From Bradyrhizobium mercantei (lineage in GTDB: Bacteria; Pseudomonadota; Alphaproteobacteria; Rhizobiales; Xanthobacteraceae): a DNA stretch of 64,000 bases. The position numbers and the translations under genes are program-made. This document shows, one piece after another, positions 45,156 through 54,586 of this stretch (position 1 is its first letter; the number at the start of each line of letters is the position of its first letter). The stretch covers positions 124,001 through 188,000 of the forward strand of contig NZ_MKFI01000005.1 in the NCBI RefSeq assembly GCF_001982635.1, read 5' to 3'. The notes beneath the pieces are model-generated. The model saw nothing but the letters and a program-made list of their open reading frames with translations. It ran no database searches and was not told where the DNA came from.

Positions 45156-46091
45156 ATGACGCCTTTTCGAGTTCTCTTTGCGGTTGCCTTGCTGATTGCT
45201 GCCACCTGTCGTGGCTTTGCCGCCGACGTGGTGTTTCCGCCGGGCGCGCATGTCGGGATGAAACCGCTGGTGGGCCTCGTCCGCGCCAAGTCGTTCATCG
45301 GCTTCGAGACCGAGGATCAGGGCGTCAAGGTGCTGATCGCCGACCTGCCCGCCGACGCCTACAACGAGGTCGTGAACGCCTTCAAGGCCAACCCCGCCGG
45401 CACCGGAAACATCAAGCCCGAGAGCCTCGAAACGCCGGCCGGCCTTGCCTACTACACCGTGGAGAGCGCGCGCGACGGTGCTAGCAATGTGCGGCGCTAT
45501 TCCATGATCCTGCCGGGACCGACCTTCTCCGGCTATGTCGCGGTGCAGGTGCCGGAGAACGCGAGCAAGATCTACACCGACGATGCCGTGCGGCAGATGT
45601 TCGCCTCCGCCGAGATCCGCAAGGAGGTGCCGGTCGACGAGCAGCTCGGCATGATGCCGTTCAAGGTCACCGAGCTCAGCGGTTTCAAGAATATCCGCAT
45701 GCTGGCACCGGGCGCGGCGCTGCTGATGGCCGATGGCGACGACAAGGCTCTTGAAACCAAGCCCTTCATGCTGCTCGGCATCATCGGCTCGGCCCCGGCC
45801 ACGCCCGATGATCGCGGCCGCTTCGCCCAGCAGATCGCGACCACGATCCCCGGCGTGCGCGACGGACGGATCACCATGTCCGAGCCGATCCGGATCGACG
45901 GTCAGCCCGGCTTCGAGACGCGGATCGACGCCGTCAGCGGCAAGGACAACACCCCGGTGACCATCGTGCAGTGGCTGCGGTTCGGCGCGCAAACATCGAT
46001 GCGGATCATCGGCAGCTCGCCGCGCACCGATTGGGAGAAGGCCTTCCCGCGCTTCCGCGCGGTGCGCGACGGCATCCAGCCGCGCGGCTGA
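45156..46091 (+). CDS. Exported hypothetical protein, 311 aa
   Basis: A signal peptide (FRVLFAVALLIAATCRGFAA, cleavage after about residue 22) precedes a soluble domain without membrane segments or motifs I can name. FPPGAHVGMKPLVGLVRAKSFIGFE at the start of the mature protein and WLRFGAQTSMRIIGSS near the end look conserved-protein-like. The length, base use and start codon make it a real gene. Function unknown. Divergent from dnaK, and 97 bp before the nicotinamidase gene. Confidence 0.8.
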   Translation: MTPFRVLFAVALLIAATCRGFAADVVFPPGAHVGMKPLVGLVRAKSFIGFETEDQGVKVLIADLPADAYNEVVNAFKANPAGTGNIKPESLETPAGLAYYTVESARDGASNVRRYSMILPGPTFSGYVAVQVPENASKIYTDDAVRQMFASAEIRKEVPVDEQLGMMPFKVTELSGFKNIRMLAPGAALLMADGDDKALETKPFMLLGIIGSAPATPDDRGRFAQQIATTIPGVRDGRITMSEPIRIDGQPGFETRIDAVSGKDNTPVTIVQWLRFGAQTSMRIIGSSPRTDWEKAFPRFRAVRDGIQPRG

Positions 46092-46188
46092 TCAGCGGTC
46101 CATTGCCCCGGTCGGAAAAATCCCACTTTCGTCGTTCGCCGAACGGAACTAGCCTCCTCGCACGGTTATCAGAGCGAGGAGGGGCGCG

Positions 46189-46899
46189 ATGTTGGATCGA
46201 CGACAGGTTGTTGCAGGCCTCGGTACGCTGGCGCTGGCGACGCTGGTTCCAAGGAGCCTGTGGGCGGCTGCGATCAAGCCCGACGATGGCTCCGCGCTGC
46301 TGGTGATCGACGTGCAGAACTGCTTCCTGCCCGGCGGCAGCCTTGCGGTGAAGGACGGCGAACAGGTGGTGCCGATCATCAACAAGATCGCCAAGAGCTT
46401 TGCCAATGTGGTGATGACGCAGGACTGGCACACGCCCGGACACGTCTCCTTTGCCTCGACCCATTCCGGCAAGAAGCCGTTCGAAACCATCGACCTCGCC
46501 TATGGCAAGCAGGTGCTGTGGCCCGACCATTGCGTGCAAGGCACCGACGGCGCAGGTCTGTCGAAGGACCTCGCGATCCCGCAGGCCGAGCTGATCATCC
46601 GCAAGGGATTTCACAAGGACGTCGACAGCTACTCGGCCTTCACCGAAGCCGACGGCAAGACCACCACCGGGCTCGCCGCCTATCTGAAGGCACGGAACGT
46701 CGGGCGGGTTTTCGTGGCCGGGCTCGCCACCGATTTCTGCGTGGCGTGGACCGCGCTCGATGCGCGCAAGGCCGGCTTCGAGACCTACGTGGTGGAAGAT
46801 GCCTGCCGCGGCATCGACACCCAGGGATCGCTCGCCAAGGCCTGGGATGACATGGCCAAGGCCGGCGTCAAGCGCATCCAGTCCTCGGATATCGCCTGA
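46189..46899 (+). CDS. pncA: Nicotinamidase / pyrazinamidase with an export-type leader
   Basis: 236-residue cysteine hydrolase that deamidates nicotinamide to nicotinate. Catalytic Asp in LLVIDVQNCFLPGG near residue 42, metal ligands in TQDWHTPGHVSF, Lys in IIRKGFHKDVDSYSAF and nucleophile Cys in VAGLATDFCVAWTALDA near residue 185. Unusually, the N-terminus carries a Tat-like leader (DRRQVVAGLGTLALATLVP, then WAAA), so it may be periplasmic. ATG at 46189 with GAGGAGGGG upstream. Confidence 0.9.
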   Translation: MLDRRQVVAGLGTLALATLVPRSLWAAAIKPDDGSALLVIDVQNCFLPGGSLAVKDGEQVVPIINKIAKSFANVVMTQDWHTPGHVSFASTHSGKKPFETIDLAYGKQVLWPDHCVQGTDGAGLSKDLAIPQAELIIRKGFHKDVDSYSAFTEADGKTTTGLAAYLKARNVGRVFVAGLATDFCVAWTALDARKAGFETYVVEDACRGIDTQGSLAKAWDDMAKAGVKRIQSSDIA

Positions 46900-46921
46900 C
46901 ACGCCGCCGCTCGAGATTCGC

Positions 46922-47776
46922 ATGGCCGAGTTCGCGTCACCCGTTGCATTCGATCTCGCGCAGCGCCTGCCGTCGCCGCGCTTGGCGGGCCTGATCGCCC
47001 GGATCACGGGTTATCGCGAGATCGCGACCGGCAGGTTCGCGCAGCGGCAGAGCGCGCCGCTCATCGTGCCGCTGATCATCAGCTTCGGCTCGCCGTTCCT
47101 GATCGCGCTGTCGCGCCAGCCCAGCGCGGCCGATCGTCAATCGAGCTTCGCCGCCGGCCTGCATGCAGGGCCGGTCTATATCGAATCCGACGGCCAGGCC
47201 GCCTGCGTGCAGGTGGATTTCACGCCGCTCGGCGCCTACCGCTTCTTCGGCGGCGCGGTGACCGAGCTGGTCGGGCGCATGGTCGAACTCGACGATGTGC
47301 TCGGCCATGAGGGCCACCGGTTGCGCGAGCGGCTCGGCGCGGTGGCGTGCTGGCAGCGCCGCTTCGACCTGATCGAGGCCTTCGTGCTGCGCCGCGCCCG
47401 CCATACGCCGTCGCCCGATGTCGCGTTCGCCTACCGACGGCTGGCGCGTTCGGCCGGCGCTGTCAGCATCACGGCGCTGGCCGACGAGATCGGCTGGAGC
47501 CGCAAGCATCTGGTCGGCCGGTTTCGAACCGAGCTCGGCCTCGCGCCGAAATCGCTGGCGCGGATGATGCGGTTTCACCGGGCGAGCCGGCTCGCACTAG
47601 ACGGATCCAAACTTGGCTGGGCGGGGATCGCGGCGGAAAGCGGCTATGCCGACCAGGCCCATCTCGCCCGCGAGTTCGTCGAATTCGCCGGCGAACCGCC
47701 AACCGCCTGGGCGCGCCGCCAGGCGCTGACCGACCGCCGGCTGGTTCACGCCGACGACGGACTGCCGGACTGGTAA
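46922..47776 (+). CDS. AraC-family transcriptional regulator
   Basis: About 284 residues with a C-terminal double helix-turn-helix (ITALADEIGWSRKHLVGRFRTELG near residue 183, and WAGIAAESGYADQAHLAREFVEFAG). The N-terminal domain is not a classic cupin by eye and has LPSPRLAGLIARITGYRE at its start. The ATG at 46922 is 22 bp after pncA; the longer frame overlaps pncA and is rejected. Its targets may include the adjacent pncA or the VOC gene. Confidence 0.88.
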   Translation: MAEFASPVAFDLAQRLPSPRLAGLIARITGYREIATGRFAQRQSAPLIVPLIISFGSPFLIALSRQPSAADRQSSFAAGLHAGPVYIESDGQAACVQVDFTPLGAYRFFGGAVTELVGRMVELDDVLGHEGHRLRERLGAVACWQRRFDLIEAFVLRRARHTPSPDVAFAYRRLARSAGAVSITALADEIGWSRKHLVGRFRTELGLAPKSLARMMRFHRASRLALDGSKLGWAGIAAESGYADQAHLAREFVEFAGEPPTAWARRQALTDRRLVHADDGLPDW

Positions 47777-47843
47777 CAAACCTTCAAGCCGGGACCGCGT
47801 TGGCTCGTGCAGAGTGGCCCCATCAGCCAAGGAGGCCACGACC

Positions 47844-48269
47844 ATGACGCACGACATCGAACCGCCCCGCATCTACCCGACCCTGCGCTGCAAGGACACT
47901 GAAGCGATGACCGCCTGGCTCAAGACGGTGATCGGATTCACCGAGCACGTGGTCTATCGCAACGACGGCGTGATCCACCATGCCGAGCTCGCCTACGGCT
48001 CCTCGATGCTGATGCTGGGCCAGGCGCGCGACGATGCCTATGGCAAGCTGGTTGGTGATCTCTCCGGCCGCCGCACCGATTCAATCTACGTCGCCGTCGA
48101 CGATCCCGACGCCCTGCATGCGAAGGTGCGGGCCGCGGGCGCAAAGATCGAAATGGAACTGCGCGACACCGACTATGGCAGCCGCGATTTCGCCTGCCGT
48201 GATCCGGAAGGGAATCTCTGGAACTTCGGCACCTATTGGCCGAAAGCGCATGAGAAGCCGCTGCCGTGA
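47844..48269 (+). CDS. VOC-superfamily (glyoxalase/bleomycin-resistance-like) protein
   Basis: 141 residues in the paired beta-alpha-beta-beta-beta VOC fold. IYPTLRCKDTEAMTAWLKTVIGF starts the first module; HHAELAYGSSMLMLG and DSIYVAVDDPDALHAKVRAAGA, ending FACRDPEGNLWNFGTYWP, are typical of the PhnB/glyoxalase-like group. Substrate unknown. The ATG at 47844 has a perfect AAGGAGG eight bases upstream; the longer frame starts at a GTG and is rejected. It ends 40 bp before convergent grpE. Confidence 0.87.
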   Translation: MTHDIEPPRIYPTLRCKDTEAMTAWLKTVIGFTEHVVYRNDGVIHHAELAYGSSMLMLGQARDDAYGKLVGDLSGRRTDSIYVAVDDPDALHAKVRAAGAKIEMELRDTDYGSRDFACRDPEGNLWNFGTYWPKAHEKPLP

Positions 48270-48309
48270 CGCCACGACAGCGCGCTCATCCGTTTGCAGA
48301 TTGGACCGA

Positions 48310-48915
48310 TCAGACCGTGAAGTCGGCGCTCGGCGCAGCCTTGGCGCCGCCCTTGGAGACGCCGACCAGCGCCGGACGCAGGATGCGCTCGCCGATCATG
48401 TAGCCGGCCTGCACCACCTGCACCACGGTGCCCGACGGCACCGACGGATCGGGCACCTCGAACATCGCCTGCTGGAAATTCGGATCGAACTTCTCGCCGA
48501 TCGGATCGAACTTCTTGACGCCGTTCTTCTCCAGCGCGTTGAGCAGCGAACGCTCGGTCAGCTCGACGCCTTCGATCAGCGCCTTCAGGCCGGGATCGGC
48601 GGCTTCCTTGGTCTCGGCCGGCACCGCGTCGAGCGCGCGCTGCAGATTGTCGGCGATATCGAGCACGTCGCGGGCAAAGCCGGTGATGCCATAGGTCTTG
48701 GCGTCGGCCACCTCGCGGCGGGTGCGCTGACGGAGGTTCTCCATCTCGGCCAGCGTGCGCAGCGTGCGGTCCTTCGCCTCGGCGAGTTCCTTGGCCAGCG
48801 CCTCGGCCGATCCGACCTCGGGATCGTCAGGCATGATGTAGGGCTTCGAGACCACGGGCTCACCCGTCGGCGCCGAATTCTCGGTGTTGTCATTGGCCCG
48901 GTTCGGATCGGTCAT
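48310..48915 (-). CDS. grpE: Nucleotide exchange factor GrpE
   Basis: About 201 residues. Releases ADP from DnaK. An acidic disordered N-terminus precedes the long helix ([21 protein letters not shown]) and the C-terminal beta domain ([12 protein letters not shown], then [26 protein letters not shown]), all diagnostic. The ATG at 48915 has AAGG upstream; a frame 11 residues longer is less likely. It lies 165 bp after hrcA on the same strand and has its own candidate heat-shock promoter. Confidence 0.96.
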   Translation of the reverse strand: MTDPNRANDNTENSAPTGEPVVSKPYIMPDDPEVGSAEALAKELAEAKDRTLRTLAEMENLRQRTRREVADAKTYGITGFARDVLDIADNLQRALDAVPAETKEAADPGLKALIEGVELTERSLLNALEKNGVKKFDPIGEKFDPNFQQAMFEVPDPSVPSGTVVQVVQAGYMIGERILRPALVGVSKGGAKAAPSADFTV

Positions 48916-48971
48916 GGCTTGCCTTCTCGAAAACTCGCGTCGGTTCAAATCTTGGGGATTGGCTGCCCGGG

Positions 48972-49000
48972 ATATCGTGCTTTAGGCGGCGAAAATCAAG
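48972..49000 (-). promoter_or_regulatory. Candidate sigma-32 promoter of grpE
   Basis: On the minus strand CTTGATT, 14 bases, CACGATAT lies about 57 bp before the grpE ATG, in the 165-bp hrcA-grpE gap. The spacing equals that of the dnaK site (44683-44712). Confidence 0.4.
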
Positions 49001-49080
49001 CGCAAGATACCGGTTTCGGGCACAGGGATCTCCGGCTTGGGTGAACGAAACCCGTCAAATGAAAGCGAAATCCACTCCGG

Positions 49081-50169
49081 TCAGCCGCCCAGCATCTTGC
49101 TGACGATGCGCGCGGCATAATCGACGGTCGGGATCACCCGCGCATAGTTCAGCCGGGTCGGCCCGATCACGCCGAGCACGCCGACGATCCGGCCCTGGGC
49201 GTCGCCATAGGGCGCGATGATGGTCGAGGAACCCGACAGCGAGAACAGCTTGTTCTCCGAGCCGATGAAGATCCGCACGCCCTCGCCGCGCTCGGCGCGG
49301 CCGAGCAGGTCGATCACGCCGCGCTTGGTTTCGAGGTCGTCGAACAGCGACTTGATCCGCTCGAGATCGTCGAGCGCGTGCAGATCCTCGAGCAGATTGG
49401 CGTGGCCGCGCACGATCAGCTGGCGGTCCTCGCTCTCGCCGCCGGACCAGCTCGCGATGCCGGCCGCGACCACCTTTTGCGTGAGCAGGTCGAGCTCGGC
49501 GCGGTTTTGCGTCAAGGCGGTCTCGAGCTCGAGCCGGGCTTCGGCCAGCGTCCGGCCGCGAATTCGCGCATTGAGGAAATTGGTCGCTTCGGTCAGGGCC
49601 GAGGATGGAACGCCCGGCGGCAGCGCCAGCACCCGGTTCTCGACCTGGCCGTCTTCGCCGACCAGCACGACCAGCGCCTTCTCCGGCTCCAGCCGCACGA
49701 ATTCGATGTGCTTCAGCCGCGCATTCGACTTCTGCGTCAGCACGACGGCCGCGGCACGGGTCAGCCCCGACAGCCGCGTCAACGCCTCGCCAAGCGCCGC
49801 CTCGACGGATTGCGCACGGCCGACGGCGGCAAGCTGGGTCTGGATCGATTGACGCTCGGCTTCGGTGAGGTCGCCGACCTGCATCAGGGCGTCGACGAAG
49901 AAACGCAGGCCGAGCTCGGTCGGCAACCGGCCGGCAGAGGTGTGCGGCGCATAGATCAGGCCGAGCTGCTCGAGGTCCGACATCACATTGCGGACCGAGG
50001 CCGGCGACAGCGGTAAGGCGATCAGGCGCGAGATGTTGCGCGAGCCGACCGGCTCGCCGGTCGCGAGATAGCTTTCGACGATTTGACGAAAAATATCGCG
50101 CGAACGCTCGTTGAGCTGGGCAAGCCCGGCATGCGGCGCGATCAGGCCGATCGGATCGTGGTGAGTCAC
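49081..50169 (-). CDS. hrcA: Heat-inducible transcription repressor HrcA
   Basis: About 362 residues. HrcA represses groE-type operons by binding CIRCE. The N-terminal winged helix is clear ([30 protein letters not shown], then [39 protein letters not shown]), and the C-terminal [26 protein letters not shown] is the family end. The start is a GTG, either 50169 (VTHHDPIGL) or 50184; I prefer 50169 by recall of rhizobial homologs. No CIRCE is visible in the window, so its targets lie elsewhere. Confidence 0.95.
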   Translation of the reverse strand: MTHHDPIGLIAPHAGLAQLNERSRDIFRQIVESYLATGEPVGSRNISRLIALPLSPASVRNVMSDLEQLGLIYAPHTSAGRLPTELGLRFFVDALMQVGDLTEAERQSIQTQLAAVGRAQSVEAALGEALTRLSGLTRAAAVVLTQKSNARLKHIEFVRLEPEKALVVLVGEDGQVENRVLALPPGVPSSALTEATNFLNARIRGRTLAEARLELETALTQNRAELDLLTQKVVAAGIASWSGGESEDRQLIVRGHANLLEDLHALDDLERIKSLFDDLETKRGVIDLLGRAERGEGVRIFIGSENKLFSLSGSSTIIAPYGDAQGRIVGVLGVIGPTRLNYARVIPTVDYAARIVSKMLGG

Positions 50170-50351
50170 ACTCCAGTCCCTCACAATTACTGCCTAATTT
50201 GTCGATCCGGAGGGCCGGTGACAAGCATGCATTCGGCCCTCTGGTACCGGACCAATCCGGGGCCGAAAACCCTCGCCAAAACCCTTGCCGCTGCCCCCTG
50301 CCCCTCCTACAAGCACGCCCAGCCATATCTGTCGGATTTTTGGAGGTTTTC

Positions 50352-51065
50352 ATGCGGCCAAGCCGCCGTGCGCCCGATGAGCTGCGCCCCGTGTCGCTGG
50401 AACGCGGCGTCGTCAAATACGCCGAGGGTTCCTGCATGGTGAAGTTCGGCGACACCCATGTGCTGGTGACCGCGACGCTGGAAGAGCGGTTGCCGCCATG
50501 GCTGAAGGGCCAGGGCCGCGGCTGGGTCACGGCCGAATACGGCATGCTGCCGCGCGCCACCCTGGAACGCACCCGCCGCGAGGCCTCCGCCGGCAAGCAG
50601 GGCGGCCGTACCGTCGAGATCCAGCGGCTGATCGGCCGCTCGCTGCGCGCAGCCGTCGACCTCGAGGCGCTGGGCGAGCGCCAGATCACGGTCGATTGCG
50701 ACGTCATCCAGGCCGATGGCGGCACCCGCACCGCCTCGATCACCGGTGCCTGGGTGGCTTTGGCCGACTGCCTCAACTGGATGAAGACCCGCAATATGCT
50801 GAAGGCCAACGTGTTGCGCGACAATGTGGCCGCGATCTCCTGCGGCATCTATCAGGGCACGCCGGTGCTCGACCTCGACTATGCCGAGGACTCCGAGGCC
50901 GAAACCGATGCCAATTTCGTCATGACCGGCGACGGCCGCATCATCGAAGTGCAGGGCACCGCCGAGAAGACGCCGTTCACCCAGGATGAATTCCTAGCCC
51001 TGATGGCGCTGGCGCGCAAAGGTGTCGCGCGTCTGGTCGACTTGCAAAAGATCGCGGTGGCGTAG
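50352..51065 (+). CDS. rph: Ribonuclease PH
   Basis: Phosphorolytic 3'-5' exoribonuclease that trims tRNA 3' ends, 237 residues, the usual length. [19 protein letters not shown] at the start, [16 protein letters not shown] near residue 55, [16 protein letters not shown], and [24 protein letters not shown] near 116-139 with phosphate-site residues are all present. The ATG at 50352 has TTTGGAGG upstream. Divergent from hrcA, the common alphaproteobacterial order, and the first of rph-rdgB-hemW. Confidence 0.96.
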   Translation: MRPSRRAPDELRPVSLERGVVKYAEGSCMVKFGDTHVLVTATLEERLPPWLKGQGRGWVTAEYGMLPRATLERTRREASAGKQGGRTVEIQRLIGRSLRAAVDLEALGERQITVDCDVIQADGGTRTASITGAWVALADCLNWMKTRNMLKANVLRDNVAAISCGIYQGTPVLDLDYAEDSEAETDANFVMTGDGRIIEVQGTAEKTPFTQDEFLALMALARKGVARLVDLQKIAVA

Positions 51066-51076
51066 TCAGATTGGTC

Positions 51077-51712
51077 ATGCATCGCCGAATCACCGGAAGG
51101 CTCGTGATCGCCACCCATAATCCCGGCAAGCTTGCCGAGATGCGGGAACTGCTGGCGCCGCACGGCGTCGAGGCGGTGTCGGCCGGCGAGCTCGATCTGG
51201 TCGAGCCCGAGGAGACCGGCGACAGTTTTCGCGCCAATGCGGCGATCAAGGCGATCGCGGCGGCGAAAGCGACCGGATTGCCGGCCTTCGCCGACGATTC
51301 CGGCCTGGTGGTCGACGCGCTCGACGGCGCGCCCGGGATCTATTCGGCGCGCTGGGCCGGCGAGGGCAGGGACTTCATGGCGGCGATGACGCGGATCGAG
51401 CGGCTGCTGCAGGAACGCGGCGCCACCGCGCCGGACCAGCGCAAGGCGCACTTCGTCTCCGCGCTGTGCGTGGCCTGGCCCGACGATCACCTCGAGGAGG
51501 TCGAGGCCCGGGTCGATGGAACCCTGGTTTGGCCGCCGCGCGGCACCGCCGGATTCGGCTATGATCCGGCTTTCCTGCCGGACGATTACACGCGGACCTT
51601 TGGCGAGATGAGCAGCATCGAGAAGCACGGCCTGCCGCCGCTCGGACTCGGCCTGTCGCATCGCGCCCGCGCCTTCGTGAAGCTCGCGGAGATCTGCCTT
51701 GAGCCACGCTGA
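51077..51712 (+). CDS. rdgB: RdgB/HAM1 non-canonical purine NTP pyrophosphatase
   Basis: House-cleaning enzyme that hydrolyses dITP/XTP, about 211 residues. The start [18 protein letters not shown] (substrate Asn/Lys), [27 protein letters not shown] (catalytic Asp) and [13 protein letters not shown] are diagnostic. The frame opens at a TTG at 51071; the ATG at 51077 is preferred. It starts 11 bp after rph and overlaps hemW by 14 bp, so the three genes are one transcription unit. Confidence 0.95.
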   Translation: MHRRITGRLVIATHNPGKLAEMRELLAPHGVEAVSAGELDLVEPEETGDSFRANAAIKAIAAAKATGLPAFADDSGLVVDALDGAPGIYSARWAGEGRDFMAAMTRIERLLQERGATAPDQRKAHFVSALCVAWPDDHLEEVEARVDGTLVWPPRGTAGFGYDPAFLPDDYTRTFGEMSSIEKHGLPPLGLGLSHRARAFVKLAEICLEPR

Positions 51713-52856
51713 ACGAGAAGCTTTCGGCGTCTACGTGCACTGGCCGTTCTGCCTGTCGAAATGCCCGTATTGCGACTTCAACAGCCACGTGCGGCATGCG
51801 CCCATCGACGAGGCGCGCTTCGTGCGCGCCTTCGCCCGCGAGATCGAGACCACCGCGGCGCGGGTGCCGGGACGCGAGGTGTCCTCGATCTTCCTCGGCG
51901 GCGGCACGCCCTCGCTGATGCAGCCGCAGACCGTCGGCGCCGTGCTCGATGCCATCGGCAAGCACTGGCGGGTCTCGCGCGACGTCGAGGTCACGCTCGA
52001 GGCCAACCCGACCAGCGTCGAGGCGACGCGCTTTCGCGGCTATCGCACCGCCGGCGTCAACCGCGTGTCGCTCGGCGTGCAGGCGCTGGACGACGCGTCG
52101 CTGAAAGCATTGGGCCGTCTGCACACCGCGCGCGAGGCGCTCGACGCGGTGGCGATCGCGCGCTCGGCGTTCGATCGCTACTCGTTCGATCTGATCTATG
52201 CTCGCCCCGACCAGACGCCGCGGATGTGGGCCGACGAATTGAAGCAGGCGATCTCGGAAGCGGCCGAGCATCTGTCGCTCTATCAACTCACGATCGAGGA
52301 AGGCACGCCGTTCTTCGGGCTGCACGCCGCCGGCAAGTTGCAGACGCCGGATGAAGCGACTTCGCGCGCACTCTACGACGTGACGCAGGAGGTCTGCGCC
52401 CGCGAGGGATTGCCGGCCTACGAAATCTCCAACCACGCGCGCGCAGGCGCGGAGTGCAAGCACAATCTGGTCTACTGGCGCGGCGAGGAATATGCCGGCA
52501 TCGGCCCCGGCGCGCATGGAAGGCTCGACATCGACGGCGTCAGGCACGCCACCGCGACCGAGCGGCGGCCCGAGGCCTGGCTGTTGAACGTCGAGGAGCG
52601 CGGCCACGGCGTCGTCACCGATGACCGACTCAACAGCGAAGAGCGCGCCGACGAGTTCCTGCTGATGGGGCTGCGGCTCGCCGAGGGCATCGATCCCAAG
52701 CGCTACGCGGCACTCTCCGGCCGCGCGCTCGATCCGCACCGCATCACGATGCTGCGCGAAGAAGGCGCGATCGCCGTCGATGCCGACGGACGGCTGCGGG
52801 TGACCAAGTCGGGCTTCCCGGTGCTCGACGCCGTCGTCGCGGATCTCGCGGCCTAG
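51699..52856 (+). CDS. hemW: Heme chaperone HemW (radical SAM, oxygen-independent coproporphyrinogen oxidase-like)
   Basis: 385 residues. The radical-SAM cluster motif C-X3-C-X2-C is in [16 protein letters not shown] near residue 20, and [11 protein letters not shown] follows. [12 protein letters not shown] and [12 protein letters not shown] fit HemW, which inserts heme, rather than true HemN. It begins at a TTG (51699) inside the end of rdgB; GGAG seven bases upstream supports that start and no nearby ATG exists in frame. Confidence 0.93.
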   Translation: MSHAEREAFGVYVHWPFCLSKCPYCDFNSHVRHAPIDEARFVRAFAREIETTAARVPGREVSSIFLGGGTPSLMQPQTVGAVLDAIGKHWRVSRDVEVTLEANPTSVEATRFRGYRTAGVNRVSLGVQALDDASLKALGRLHTAREALDAVAIARSAFDRYSFDLIYARPDQTPRMWADELKQAISEAAEHLSLYQLTIEEGTPFFGLHAAGKLQTPDEATSRALYDVTQEVCAREGLPAYEISNHARAGAECKHNLVYWRGEEYAGIGPGAHGRLDIDGVRHATATERRPEAWLLNVEERGHGVVTDDRLNSEERADEFLLMGLRLAEGIDPKRYAALSGRALDPHRITMLREEGAIAVDADGRLRVTKSGFPVLDAVVADLAA

Positions 52857-52875
52857 AGCCTAACGAGATTAGGCT
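52857..52875 (+). terminator. Short hairpin directly after hemW
   Basis: AGCCTAA (52857-52863), loop CGAGA, TTAGGCT (52869-52875) forms a 7-bp stem starting at the base after the hemW stop codon. No T-run follows. It may be a weak terminator or a repeat fragment. Confidence 0.35.
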
Positions 52876-52894
52876 GAGCTGGAACGGCGTCCAA

Positions 52895-53026
52895 GGTTCA
52901 CCTCTCCCTTGGGAGAGGTCGATTTGCGCAGCAAATCGGGTGAGGGGTTACGGTCTATCGAGAGAGCAAGAGCCCTCACCCGGATTGCTTCGCAATCCGA
53001 CCTCTCCCAGCGGGGAGAGGTGAACC
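52895..53026. repeat. Palindromic repeat family F
   Basis: Starts GGTTCACCTCTCCC and ends with its exact complement GGGAGAGGTGAACC; inner GATTTGCGCAGCAAATCGGGTGAGGG and CCCTCACCCGGATTGCTTCGCAATCCG form two more stems. It occupies the 304-bp convergent gap between hemW and the PBP-activator gene; the remaining 130 bp show nothing else. Confidence 0.9.
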
Positions 53027-53160
53027 GAGACCGCGCCAAGCCGATTCAACCAAAACTCATCCCGCCTAGCTGCACGCTGCCAAAATATCGAAAACAACCC
53101 CATGCAAAGGAGCCGGCGGGTGCCGGCGCTCGACAAGGCAGCTCCACCGCCCGACGAAAA

Positions 53161-54366
53161 TTAAGCGCCGAAACTCTTCGGCGAGCCCGCAACAGGCGTG
53201 CCGCCGCCGGACGCCACCTTCATGACCGCAAGGCCGCGCTCATTGGTGCCGTCGGAGCGGAAGCGGAACAGGCCGTCGATACCGGCAAAGCCCGACGGAT
53301 TGGTCAGCGTCTCCGGCGCAAAGCGCTGCGCGCCCTGGGTGCGTGCCAGCGCCGCCATCAGCGCGACGGCGTCATAGGCAAGCGTTGCGGTGCGCACCGG
53401 CTCACTGCCGTATTTGGTGCGGTAGCGGCCGGCGAAGCTGCGGAAGCCGGACGGATCGGGCGCGGCGTACAGGCCGCCCTGCAAAACGGGGCTCGCGAAC
53501 ACCCGCGGATTGTCCCACAGCCCGGTACCGAGCAGCTGGATGTTGCGCAGGTTGGCGCCGGCTGCGGTCAGCGCGTCGGCGGTCGCAACGACAGAATCAC
53601 CGTCGTCGGCGATCAGCAGCGCATCGGCCTGGCCGAGCGCCTGCGCCACGGTCCGCGCCGGCGTGGCGCGGTCGGCGCCATATTTCTCGAATGCGACGAC
53701 GCGGCCGTTCTTGCGGCCGACCGCCTGCTTGAACGCGGCCTCGACCACGTTGCCATAGGCATTGTCCGGCACCATCGCGGCGAACGATCGCTTTCCGATC
53801 CCGGAGGAATAATCGACGATCCGATTGATGTCGGACTCCGGCAGGAAGCTCAGCAGATAGACGCCGCGGCCGGCCACGCTCGAATCGGTAGAGAACGCGA
53901 TCACCGAGGTTCCGCGCGGCCGCGTCAGCTGCGCGACGGCCGGCACCGAGCCTGCGAATAGCGGTCCCAGAATGATCTCGGCGCCCTCGGACAATGCCTG
54001 CTGGGCCCCCTGCGATGCGCCCTGCGGGCTGCCGCCGTCGTCCTTGATCAGGAGCTGGATGTTCGGGTTCTGAAATTCCGCCAGCGCCATTTCGGCGGCA
54101 TTGCGCATCGACTGCGCGGCGAGCCCGGCATTGCCGGACGCCGACAGCGGCAGGATCAATCCGATCTTGACCTGCCCGGTGCCGACCGCCTGCGGTTGCT
54201 GCTGCGGACCGGCGGGCCCGGCTTCCGGGTTGCTGCTGGAAAACTGGCTCAGGCTCTGCTGGATGCCGGAACAGGCCGTCAGCAGCGGCGCGCCCACGAG
54301 CAGGCCGAGCGCCGTGCGCCGGGTCGCGCCCGACGGCGAGGAGTTGCGGTGATGCGGGCCTTCCAT
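53161..54366 (-). CDS. Penicillin-binding-protein activator-like lipoprotein (LpoA/LppC C-domain)
   Basis: About 401 residues. A lipobox LTAC ends a signal at Cys 32, so it is a lipoprotein. The mature part is a periplasmic-binding-protein type I fold (IGLILPLSASGNAGLAAQSMRNAAEMALAEF; IKDDGGSPQGASQGAQQALSEGAEIILGPLF) as in LpoA/LppC and the amino-acid receptor LivJ; the lack of an ABC partner and the lipid anchor favour the former. The ATG at 54366 is preferred over a longer frame. Divergent from rsmI, as in many rhizobia. Confidence 0.85.
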   Translation of the reverse strand: MEGPHHRNSSPSGATRRTALGLLVGAPLLTACSGIQQSLSQFSSSNPEAGPAGPQQQPQAVGTGQVKIGLILPLSASGNAGLAAQSMRNAAEMALAEFQNPNIQLLIKDDGGSPQGASQGAQQALSEGAEIILGPLFAGSVPAVAQLTRPRGTSVIAFSTDSSVAGRGVYLLSFLPESDINRIVDYSSGIGKRSFAAMVPDNAYGNVVEAAFKQAVGRKNGRVVAFEKYGADRATPARTVAQALGQADALLIADDGDSVVATADALTAAGANLRNIQLLGTGLWDNPRVFASPVLQGGLYAAPDPSGFRSFAGRYRTKYGSEPVRTATLAYDAVALMAALARTQGAQRFAPETLTNPSGFAGIDGLFRFRSDGTNERGLAVMKVASGGGTPVAGSPKSFGA

Positions 54367-54586
54367 CGTCTCTCTTCTCTTGGCCGACCAGGATCGGCCA
54401 GGACTCCATCGACCTCTGATGAGGCGGGTGGATTTGGGCATATTGTCGGCGAATAGTTAACTAAAACAAAAGGATTATGGCCCCGCGGCGCCGTTGCCGC
54501 GGCCTTCATTTCCCTCCTCGGCAAGCTCCCGCCACCGCCGTTTTGCGGATGTGGCGCAAGCGCTGCCATCCCTCTAGATTGGCATT

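Noticed and set aside
52979-53026. Tandem stems after hemW as a riboswitch or attenuator
   Set aside because: The stems belong to a palindromic repeat in a convergent gap and precede no gene on the plus strand.
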